This document shows, one piece after another, positions 34,801-46,800 of a stretch of 64,000 nt of DNA. The notes beneath the pieces are model-generated. The model worked only from the letters and a program-made list of their open reading frames with translations. It ran no database searches and had not been told where the DNA came from. Made by a program: the position numbers and the translations under genes. Positions within the stretch are counted from its first letter, which is position 1. Every line of letters starts with the position of its first letter. Location: positions 38,204,451-38,268,450 of the forward strand of contig CM072523.1 of the NCBI GenBank assembly GCA_036898135.1, given 5' to 3'. The stretch comes from Oncomelania hupensis (taxonomy: Eukaryota > Mollusca > Gastropoda > Littorinimorpha > Pomatiopsidae).

Positions 34801-37800
34801 ATTTTTTTCTATCCTTCGAGATGACGACAGTTTGTTCTAGAAATGACGCATTACAACTAACCAATCAGAATTAAAGATCGTCATCACTGACTTACGTCAT
34901 ACATCTCTCCACACATACCCCGAACCTTCTCTTTCTTCGACAATCGTCCCGAAACTTCGATCGATAGTAAACAAGGAGATCCAGAGTATTCTCCGACAAT
35001 ATCGACCAACGAAAATTATCCACGTTATACAAAGCCTCTCCTAACAACAATGCAAACTCAAATCAAAGGTAAATAAACTCCATTATTGAATACTTAGCAA
35101 AACGAAACGATTAGATCTATCGTGCGCGCTTCCGACATACTTTCGTACGCGTTTCAACGTAACACCCAGCAAGTTTGGACCTTGGGCCATTTAGATTCAA
35201 CCCAAACTTCAATGAGATATTTTGTGCATGAGCCTTTGAGCAGCTCTTAAAAGTGATGTGCATACTATATAAGAACAAACAATTGTTGTTGTTGTTCCCC
35301 TAATGACCATTTGGTATCTGTTTCAGGTTGCCCCTGAGAACACAGAAATGTCCTTCCGCAAAGCTTTGCACTATGGTGCAGATGGCTTGGAGAGTGATGT
35401 TAGAATAAGGTAGGACTGTTGTTATTATATTGCTAGAATAACTCTTTCTTGGTGTGATCTTTGCATTCGCTCTCTAAAAAGACCATTCAAAATGTACGCT
35501 GAGAATATGACCAGAAACTAAGACGCCTGTTTGATGTTCATATTTATCCTTTTTTAATCACTAACGAGGATGGTTTGATTGTTTGTTTGTTTTTATTCAC
35601 CAATACATTCTAGCTTCTGCTGGCCTTATGTATAAAGTTGCCAATTCCTTACCCATAATTACATTTGTTTCAGTTACGACGGTGTGCCTTTTATTCACCA
35701 CGATGACACCTTTGAGCGAACGACGAACATCAAAGACGTGTTTCCAGAGAGAGCGCAAGAAGACGTCAGCATGTTCAACATTTCAGACATTCTGACCCTC
35801 AACGCAGGGTCTTGGTTTTTAGATGTAAGTTGCTTGTTCTTTTGTGTTATATTTGCAGGTAGCGCATTTCCGAGTAGGTAGAATGTATGCGTTACTTTGC
35901 TTTTATCTCTGCCTCATCTTTTTTACTTGTAGAGCGTATACATAGAATCTTGCTCCTTGAAATAGAAAATGGCTCACTATGTTAGAACAATTTAAGCAGT
36001 TTGTGAAGCGTATCGTGTGGACGGGCTTGCATTTAGAGTTTTTGGAGTGAAACTGTGTTGGAAAAGCTTTTGGAAGATTTAATCGTTGGGGTGCTCATCA
36101 TAAGGAGGAACTTTTTGTTGGAAAAGGTTCACTCACCAATGATAGTGCAAACCCATAAGAAGGAACTTTTTGTTTGAAAAGGTTCACCCACCGATGATAG
36201 TGCAAACCTGTAAAGTCAACGATGCTTTATTCCAATAAAGTGGAAGATTTGGGTGACATTGGTACCAGTACAAAGATTACAAATATTGATGAAAAAATAA
36301 AACTGATAAAATGCAGGACATTTATAATCATATGTACAATAAACAAACAAATAGGCAAACAAAAAATTAACTACACACAAGGTAATGGCTTATTTATCCA
36401 TACCTGCTCGTGCACCAACACACATGTTCGCACACTCAGACAAACACACTCACAAACAAACACCACACCACACCTTCAACATACAGACAATTGCACGTTC
36501 ACAGCAGCTTTTTGTAGTTTTACTAAAATGTACTCGAATATAAAAAAAAGAATTTACAGGACTGTTGCCAATGGACATGCTAGTTACTAGACTAAGTCGT
36601 CATGGGCCTTTCCTGTGTGTGCAGCAAAATCCATACTACACGGCTGGGGGCTTGTCTGGCAAAGAGCGGGATCAGGCTGGGCAGCAGAGAATCTTGCTTT
36701 TGCAAAACCTCACAGACATTGCTGCAGAGGCAGGCGTCATTCTGATGTTTGACGTGCGAGAGCCGGAGCCCGCCAACCCATACCATGGCCAAGCCATGGA
36801 GCTGGTCATTGACTCGCTGCACAACTCTAGCCTTGACATAGGGAAGGTGAGCCTGCATGTCACTTTAACTCATTATACAGTAGTGCTTTCTCTTGCCCAA
36901 GAAAATATTGCAAAACCCAAGAAAAAATGGGTAGTGTTGGTTAAAAAAAATCATTACAGTAATTTCTTGTTTTATTTTCATTCTCACTTTTGCTAACTGT
37001 TGCGTAAAGACTGATGTGTGTTTCCTAATTATTTACAAGTAAATATATGTTTGGGAAATTATTGAATTGAGCCATTATTCTGTTTATTCCTTACCCTTTC
37101 CCTCCAAACACCTGGTTGATGAAAAGTGCTGGGACTGGGCATTGAAAATGCCAGAGATAGATCGATACACTTCTCACTACTTTCAATACTTCCAATCACA
37201 TTTTCTGATTCATAATCCATCAGTATCACTTTCAGACACTTTACCCTCGCTATCAGGGTCCATGAACAGAACATTACATGGCTCAACCATCATGTTTTTG
37301 TTTTTTTCCACTTCAACACTCCAAAAACTCCAAGAAAAGCTTCAAATCGTCACTAGCATGAGAACGATCTAGCTAGAGTTGTTTCCCTTGCCTATTTCCT
37401 GTAAGGTAGGTTACTTAGGAAAGGAGTTAAGGTGATGGCATTGGAGTGTCACAGTGTTTGTACGACATGTGAGGGTGATGCTTGCTGGGGAGATTTAGAT
37501 AGAGCCCAGCCCTCCCTCCTTTGCAGTCCAAACAAAAAACATTCTTTCATTTAATGTTTATTATACCACCCTGCTATACATGTAATGTATATTTTATATG
37601 TTGATCGTAATGCTTAATGACTTATCATTTTTTCTGCTCACAGTTGTGGTGGCTGTTGGGAGACTTAGTGGCATCTTACCCAGTAGGCGCAGAACTGGTG
37701 TACGGTGTGCAGGACACAGCTCCCACTTTGCAAACCTTGCGTGGCCTCAATGTCAGCCGAATCAACTTCCGATATGACTTTGTCACTGCCACTGAGCTCA

Positions 37801-40800
37801 GGTAACAGAAGATTTTAACAGGTTACATTCTAATAATAAAAGTATTATTATTATATTTTATCATTGCAACGCTCAGAGATGCCAACCCCCACGGTTTCGC
37901 CCTATTGTTTTCCGGTGGCAAATAGTTTTTTTACGGATTTACGCTGAAGTCATTTTTCTTACGGCGAGAATAATTTTTACATGAATATATATTTCCAGCT
38001 GATGATTATGGCAAAAGGACTGTGACACGTTTCAGACTGATTACACTTAGGCACTGTCACAGTATAAAATAATGCAGCATATTATATAACGACCTTATAA
38101 GGTAATAAATCTATTTGATTAGTTTAACTTATTGCATATCGTAGTTCACAACCTTGTTAGCTGTGCTGAAGCAACAGCAGACAAAACAATGCAAAGAAAT
38201 CAATGATATTTACCTTTTTTTTTAAAATTGTATGCCGATACACAACCTCAAAACGATTTATTTTAATTAACTCTAACATTGTGCTGTACATGATTCTGAT
38301 TCGTAGCAGGTTGATGTTAAAAATTTTGCGTACTGACATCGATTATCCTTCTGACTTCGGTCTGGGTCAAGTTTTACCACAGATTATTATAGAATTCTTT
38401 TGAGGAGCTCAGTCATCTTTGATTTTTTCGATATGATTATGAATAAGAAATCTCAATCATGGACCTTTGCTCCCTCTTGTCTACTGACAACATTTTTAAT
38501 CTACTGACAATTTATAAATTTCTCACTGACAGATTTTTCCCGCAGGTTGGCATCTCTGAACGCTGTATAGAAAAGTTTTATTCTTAATTTTCAGTTTATA
38601 TTTGTAGCTTTGATTACTACTGCTTAACATTATTAAGTTTTGTTTTGTGCACTTTGGGTTTTGGTGTTTTTTGCAGTCATTTTTGACAATCATTTGATGA
38701 TGTCCATTTGTAACAGGGCTGCCTTGTCCATACTAGCTGCATAACCAGGGCGAAGGAGGGGAAAGGTATGAGGCGAGCAAGAGTTGATGTTATTGGGTCA
38801 GTTTCTCTGTATTTTAGTTTTCCACCGTGTTTATTGCTTTGGTGTTTCTGTCGTTTGCAGAGCGTTCCATAAAGCCAATGTGAGTACCAACGCGTATGTC
38901 ATCGATTCTCCTTGGTTGTTCTCCTACTACTGGTGCCTAGGTATCACTTCTATAACAACGCGAAGGATAGACCACCTAGCTCCCATCACCAGTCCTTCTT
39001 TTACAATGGTGAATATTAATTATTATACTTTTGTCCCCCTTGCATACATTATTATACACATATGCTTTAAAAATGTCGAAGTCAATTTCTTTCTTTAGAA
39101 GTTGTTTCTGTGCAAGATTTTTTACTATGTGTATGTTTATGTGTGTGTGCGCGAGACTTGCAAATGTTAGAAAGTACTATTGTACATGAAAATGTTGTTC
39201 CTATTGCTTCTTAGATCTTTTTCCTGTCATGCACTTTATTACTAGGAGGATCTCATCTAATAAGGTTTATTCCTAGATTCTTTCAGTAAGGTGGGACTAC
39301 CTACCCCTTGTGTTTTGCACAAGCTTTTTATCGTTTTTTATTATTGTCAGCGGCAGAAACCTTTTTTTAACAATACTCCTTCGGCTGAGGGTATAAATCG
39401 AGGTCTAATCTGTTAAAAAAATTTAAAAATTAAAAATAAATTTAAAAAAGAATTTACATTAAAAATAAATTATAAATTGTTAAAAATAAAATATAATAAA
39501 AATTAAAAATAAGTCTAGTCTTTGTGGGCACGTGTTCCATCGCACAAACTTTAACTCTTAGTCTCATATAGCAAAACAGCACTTTGATCTTCTCCTTCAT
39601 GTAAGGATTTGACAAAAACAAGCCAAAAATAGGTGCATGTGTTTAAAATGCTATATCTACTGAACGGTTGGTCAGAGCTTTATGGGACTTAGTCAGTGTG
39701 TAGATAAAGAAAGAAAGAGATAATTGGTAACTATGCAAGTATTGAGTAAGCTTTAGTTCTGTCAGTGTCATCTGTCTGTGTTACCTGCTATTTTACCTGT
39801 GATTATAGGTAATTTAACAACCAATTCTTCGGATGATGAAAGGTCCGATCTGTAGTCGAAAAGATCGCTAGTGTGCACACTAGACACTGACAAGTCACTC
39901 TGATTTTCATTCCCTAACTGATCAGCCCTTTCATCTACTAATTGCTGCCACAACTGCTCAAATCATGTAGACTCATTGTCGGAATCAGATTCTGCCATTT
40001 TTAGAGTATCCCCGCTCTCGAAAACGCGACCAAAAACTAAACAAAAACTTTGATTAAAACGTGTTGTTGACACAACTGCAGTTGACAGGAAGGAAGTACA
40101 ATGCTTTTAGAATAAGCTAGTGCGCATGCGCAATTGGAACTGGTTTCCGTTAAGCGGGAGAGAGGTGCTAAAAGTAGACAGTAACTAGGCGCGGTTTACC
40201 GCGCTTCATGAGCCGTGACGAACCGCGGTTTACCGCGCTTCATGAGACTAAGAGTTAAAGACCCTGACGCTTGTATCCTAGATGGGGGGGTGCCGGGACA
40301 TACATATATCCAGCCAGCACTAGGTCCCTTCCTCACCATCCCCGGTCGCCCAAGATTGTGCTGGGTTGTCTGGAGTGTTAGATGATGCGCCTGAGGCTGC
40401 AAGCGGGCAGCTGGAGTTTGATTCTGTGTCGGCCCGCACCTTGAGCAGCTCTTGAGCTAGTAAAGCTCAATGTAAGAACTATGGTGAACGGTTATAATGC
40501 TACGTGCTGCGATTTTAGCCCTTTGTTGTGTATAATAAGCCTGTGATTTTGTGTACACGATGCATTTTGGGTTATGACCCAGTTTTGATTGCTGAAATAT
40601 CCTATGTTGTAGACTGAAAACAGCTATTTCATCATGTGGGTGGCCATCGACATCATATCAGCAGTCGTCATTATCATCATCTTTGTTGTACAAAGGTGGG
40701 TACAGAACCTTTTTGACTCGCATGCATAGCGATGTGAGTCTTATGTACTCAACAAACAAAATTCAAGATTTTTGCAAATCTGTGCGAGATGAGTCCTATC

Positions 40801-43800
40801 CTATCCTATCCCATAACTCGGAGGTCGTAGGGGCACCACAGATGATCGTTTAACCAGCGTACTCCATCTTTCCCTGTAAAATGACATTTAAAAAAAAAAG
40901 TTGTCCCTCTGTTCGTCTGACCACCATTTGCCGTCTGGACGTGGCCGTGCAAAACTTGCAAGTGGATTAATATCTCAGAAACTATTTTAACTATCACAAC
41001 CAAACTTAGTAAGATGGTGTATATCCATGAGACCTCATAAATTCTCGATGAATGAATTAGTTCACTTTTAAGTCAAGCTCACAGTCAATAAATGTTATTT
41101 TAAAAATTGACAATTTTTCACAAAATTCACTTTTTTCCCTAAGTTATTAATATTGAACTTATGATTCTTTGGTGCATGATAGATATCAATGAGACACACA
41201 TCCTGTGCATATTTGGTCAACTTCACTCCAATGTCAAGGTCACTGGAGCTGTCCAAAGTCAGTCAGTATAGGAACGTTGAAGTTACCTTGACCCTAAACT
41301 ATTAGAGATATAAACTTTAAAATTGTTGCATCTAGAGATGAGAGATTTATCTTTCATATTTGTTCCGTGTTTGGATTGACCTTGAAGGTCAAGTTCATTT
41401 TTTAAGCCTTGCAAAAACATACAAAAAAAAAAGGTCATCATATATTAGAATGGCTCTGTTTAACCCATAGTATGCAACAACTTTGGGTTATTTGATCATA
41501 TATGAACATAAGAGGTCATGTGAAGGTCAAGGTCATCCCAAGATCAATGTCACTTAAGGTCAAGGTCATCCCAAGGTAAGTATTTTTGGCATCATACAAC
41601 TTTTGCTGTAGTTTATTTGATATTACATGAGTGTATTTGGAGCCAGAGGTCAAGGTCATCTCAAGGTCAAGAGCATGGAAAAATCAAAGTCGGTATTACT
41701 TTGCATTTTAACGCCACTGTTTCATTTTGTGTTTTTTTCTTGGCACTCATTTTCATGTTAAATATTGCAAGTTCATAAGGAGTCATATATGGGCTTTGCC
41801 CTTATAGTTTTGTTTGCTTCATAGACAAAAGTTTATTGTGTAGTAAACTTTATTTAACCTTGCAGTTGCCAAAAGTTTATTGTGTAGTAATCTTTATTTA
41901 ACCTCGCAGTTGACAAAAGTTTGTGTAGTCATCTTGTTTTAACCCTGCAGTTGACACAAGTTTATTGTGTAATCATCTTTATTTAACCCCGCAGTTGATA
42001 AAAGTTTATTGTGTATTCATCTTTATTTAACCCCGCAGGTGTATCAATGCAAGCAACAACAAGAATTGCATGAATTAGTTCAGTTCAGTACAATTCACTG
42101 ACCACGTATTTTAGCTGCTTTGCGTTTTGTACAAAATTCGTGGGGAGATCCTGTTATTTTCTAGTTTGGTGGTGACTGAGTCGTGATTAACTTTTGACTG
42201 CCCAGGGTGCACAGCTACAATCTTTGAGTCAAAGTTCAACACACTGTGCAGTCAGCACTGAAATACTATTACTAATGTAAGGATTGTCCTACTGATTTTT
42301 GGAGGAAAATCAAAAACTGCTAAAAATGAGCAAAGGCAAATATAGGTTTTGTTGCAAGTTTTCATTATCTCCCTTTTTTTTAACTTGTTTTATTCAAGAT
42401 GCTGTTAGGTAGCAGTGATTTTATTTTGAAGCTGAAGTTGTATACTTTGTGAATCGATGTCATGTGCTATGAATGGGGACAGTGATGCTGAGCTGACACT
42501 GTTGTGTGAAAACAACTAGAGTGCAGCTATTAAATTGAACGGAATACATTTTTTTCAAAAGAGCTGGTTCAGAGCACATGCAGCAGTTTTCCCAGTAATG
42601 AGGATGATAATGGTGAGGGTTTAAACTTGCTCAGATTGTCTGATATTTGTTACATTTGATTTTTTTTTCTTCTGATTCCCCTTTCTCCCTTTTACCTCCC
42701 TCCACGCATAACCTCCCCATCACCACAGCCACCACACCATCTACCAGAAAAAACTCTGACCTTTTGCTGTCTTACATCATATTATTATTATGATAACGTA
42801 AGTTATCGCCAGGAGTTTTATACTTGCAAACGCTTGGCCTTAAAAGTCTATCAAACATAAAACAAACCCCAAAGTTTCTACTTTCCATGATTTTTGTGAT
42901 ATATGACAATTTTCGTGTTTAACCATCGTTTTCTTTTCTTTCATTTTTTTTTCAGTGAATAAATAATTTGTAATATTTTTTCATGTCTATATGTAAGGTT
43001 TGAAAGTTATTATGTGAAACCTTTTACCATGAGCCTGGACACAAAACAACCCCAAAACATTTATTTCCACTGTGTTTGTTTAAACATTGTAGTGTGTTTA
43101 GGACAATGTCTATTTTTAAACATCCCATGTAACTTTGGGAAGGGATTATGTCAAATGCTTGGCCATGAGTAAGTACAACACTACCAAACCATGCGGCTCG
43201 CAAGCTTGACTGTAAGCACTAATTGGCAGACCAACAAAAAATAATCGCGTAAAGTTTGGAAGCGATCATACGGAACATGTAACTAGCCCCGAGTGAAATC
43301 CTGAAAATCCTGCGGTCTGCAAGCTTGATTACAGTTAGCGAGCCCGCGAGTTGCATCTTGAAAAACCTGCAGAATTCCAGCCTTTGACTGTGAGCGCTGT
43401 TGACTGACGCTTGGTTTGGCTTGCTGTGTGTCGTTCTGTAGCTACCGCAGTCAGAAAACGGCCCAGACCTTTGTCATCAACCGCTACAGAAGTGATGAAA
43501 TAAAGTTGTCGGAAACATGTGAGCATGCTTTGCCCTCAGGTAGACTACTTAACACTTGCCAAGTAGTATGCCTTTCTCAGTATGTTTGGCTTTGTCTGTT
43601 TTTCAAAGTTTTTCTTTGTTGTTGTTGTGTTTACTGGGACCTCATTGTAAAGGGACTCCCATTGTGTTAATTTTATTTTGATTTCTTTGTGGACTTTTTC
43701 ATTTATTACAAGGAGTGAGTGGAGTCTTGTTTGTTTAATGTAAAGAGGCAGATGTAAAGAGTAGTATTTTTTAAAAAAAAAAAAAGGTAAATAGACTGGA

Positions 43801-46800
43801 AGGATTGAGTTTGGTTTCATTTTTAGAGAAGCGTGGGTTGTTGGTGGGTTTTTTTGCTGAACACTTTTTACATTTGTTTGTTTCTTGATTAGTTGAGTGT
43901 TGTTTGAAATAGAGGCAAATTTGTTTTCTTTTTCTTTTTTCTTTTTTTTTTGTGGGGGAGGGTTGAGTTTTGTTTGTTTATTGGTTGATATTTGTTTGTT
44001 GGTTGATGTTGTTGTCGTCAGTTTTTTTTTTTTTTTTTGTTTGTTTTTTGTTTTTTTTAGAGGATGGAGTGGGGAAGTTCAGTGTTAGACGTTTGAGTGT
44101 TGTCATTTGGGGAATATATTGCTTTGAAGACTAGGTTAGTAGTAGGAAAAGTTAGTTTTCTTCTTTGCGTATTAGGGATAATAATTTCTTGGGGTTTTTT
44201 TGTGGGTGGAGAGCTTTGGCACGGCTATTCATATGCAGCACTGTCAGGCTCTGGCTAAAAATAACCCTTGTTCCGTCCCGTAATGCTGACTGAACTGCTT
44301 GTAGCCAGTACCGATACGCTGGCTGTGCATAGCGTAGCCTATCCAACTGGCACTTGCCTTTAGTAGTTTGTGGAGCTTATAATTATTTTAGCCAAGCCCA
44401 TTGCCGCAAGCTAGCCAGACCCTAACAAACCGCCCTCTCTTACGATTTTCTTGTACATTTTAGACATTCATGACAGTTGTCCTGCACGCTATTTTGCTCG
44501 CTACATAAGTATTTTATGCCTAACAAAAATTACTGCTGAAACTGAATGTATTTTAAAAACTCATCCACTATTTACTATACACGAGAGAGCCCAAACAAAC
44601 GAGAATTCATTTAAAACCTCATCCAAAACAGCACAATTTACAAGACATGAGACAATGCAAACAAAAATATTACAATTTACAAGGAAAAAACACACATTTC
44701 AAAGTACAACAATTTACAAGATAGCAACACAACAGTTCGGGTTTTTTCAATGGAGACATGCATTCACTTTATAAAGAAAGAGAGAGAGAGAGACACTACA
44801 CACACAACTGATACACACACACAGTACACACATACACATAAACTGAATGTAAACACACAATCAAAGGGTAAATACAGTTAAGTTTTAAAGGGCTTCACAA
44901 AACAAAGCTAAAAACAAATGAGACATAACCAGAGGTGCCAACCAGTACGGATTGACCGTATTTAATTCCGGCGAAGTGAATTAAATACGGAATTACGGTA
45001 GCTTTTATAAAAATACGGAGGAGAAGTTGCCGATCGTTTATCTTTGCCAGTGGTGCTTCTGTACCAGTTTCTGGTCTCATAATAGTACTTCTGCACTCAC
45101 CGAACGTCGCTGTGTTCAACAAGCTGATTTTCATGGTGATTTTATAGTAAAACAAGTGTGGTGTTCAACAAGCTGATTTTCATCGTGATTTTAGAGGACT
45201 GAAAATAGCCTGCTGTTTCAGAGGGAAGCCTGTCGTTACTTTATAGTGTCATAGGCTGGGGTTTGCGAGAAAAAAAATACTGACAAGTGTTAAAAAATAC
45301 TGACAAACGGGTCCGGAAATACTGACAAGAAGATTAGGGGGTTGGCACCTCTGCATAACAAGTAAAGAATAGAAAGAAAGAAAGAAAAAACACAACAAAA
45401 CATACAAAACACACTAAAGAGAAAGCATACACGCAGTAACATTCCGGGCTTGACTGCACGCAGCAAAGATCTGTAGGGGGCTGGCAACAATGATGTGCCT
45501 GTGACCAGCATTAGCATTCGTGTTTCGTTAATTCGCTGCAATTACAGAGGCCAGCGACCAAACACAAGAAGTGGTTCATAAATATCGACCACATCACCAG
45601 AAAGTTCAAACTTTGTACTAAGTGACTTCAAATGGTGAACATTGTCAGATGGATTTAAATGATCAGAATGAGTAATTACAATGTGTATACACACTCGAAA
45701 ACCGGTCCAGTTCAAGTCAGATTTTAGTGCATGGAGGATAGCTACAAACGGTCAAATCAAATTAAACATAACACAAACAAAATCGACTTTGTGGTCCTAG
45801 TTTGCACTAACACAAAGCTTAGATATGAAAGTAACTAAATACAAAAGATTACCACAATAACAAGGACATTCCACTTAAAACAATCACTTTTTGAGCATAC
45901 AATTACAGAGCATGAGCAAGTTACATTCTCTTTGCTCGGTGAGCAAAAAGAGCACGCTTGCTTTGAGCAAGGCAGTGGCCTTGCGTGGTTAAAAATAGCT
46001 TGCTGCTGCTGGCAGAGAGTTAACTTTTATACAAGGCTGTTTCAGCCGTGTTGGTTGAATACTAGATAAAGTCATGTTCTCTTCTTTGTTTGAATTTGTT
46101 TACTAATGGACTGATTTGTTTTTTTCAAAAGTAGGCCTATAAGAATTTAAAAAGTGGTTTTTGTTGTTGTTTTTATATCGATGTTGCTTGAGAGGGTTTA
46201 TCTGCATCTTTATCGACTTTTAACAAATGTATTTGAGAACGTTTATTTGATTATTTATTTTACTATATATTTATTTCTTTATTTTATTATTTTCTTCCTA
46301 TAGTTGTATTCATTAGTTGAATGAGTAGTGAGGAATTTTCCCTGTCAATCTCGATCTAGCTGCTTGTTAATATATATATATTTTTTTAATTTAGAAGTGT
46401 TGCTAATTTTGATAATTTATTTTTTAAAATCTGTGTATACATGTAGAATTTTCAATTCTTGTAGTAGTGCTTGAAGAACTGCCATGTTGAATTACATTTT
46501 TCTGGTAGAAGTTTTAGTTGCTGTTGGAAAGCAGTAAAATTGAATTTTTTTTTTTACATTTATTGTTGTTATAATATTGTTTTTTTTTTTAAATTCTTTT
46601 TCCAAATTAATTTGCATGGCAGTCTCATTGATCTGTGGTTGTGTAAGATTAGCATGTTGTTTGGAATGTTGCGGTTGGTGAGACAAATGGGTTTGGTGTG
46701 CATAACATACACTTTGCACAGCGGGTGACAGCAAAAATGACTAAGTAAAAGGGTCATTAAATCTGACTGGTTGTTTGGGTCAACTGATCAGCCTGCATGT

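Larger units (their letters stand above)
29640..35164 (-). mobile_element. LTR retrotransposon Element 2 (Ty3/gypsy-type, integrase before RT)
   Basis: A 5525-bp insertion antisense in GDPD intron 7, with 643-bp LTRs and the target duplication CCCAG at 29635-29639 and 35165-35169. Order on the minus strand: LTR, primer-binding site, long leader, Gag, protease, integrase with GPY/F module, a deleted reverse transcriptase remnant, LTR. RNase H is not found. It also has a frame break after protease and an in-frame stop in integrase. LTRs differ at one site by eye (T at 29865, A at 34747), so it is recent but disabled. Confidence 0.95.

Noticed and set aside
41824..42038. CRISPR-like spaced repeat
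   Set aside because: Units abut as a minisatellite with no unique spacers, and this is animal nuclear DNA.
43545..44088. Hydrophobic frames in poly-T-rich intron sequence
   Set aside because: Phe/Val-rich products of T-rich DNA; no domain.
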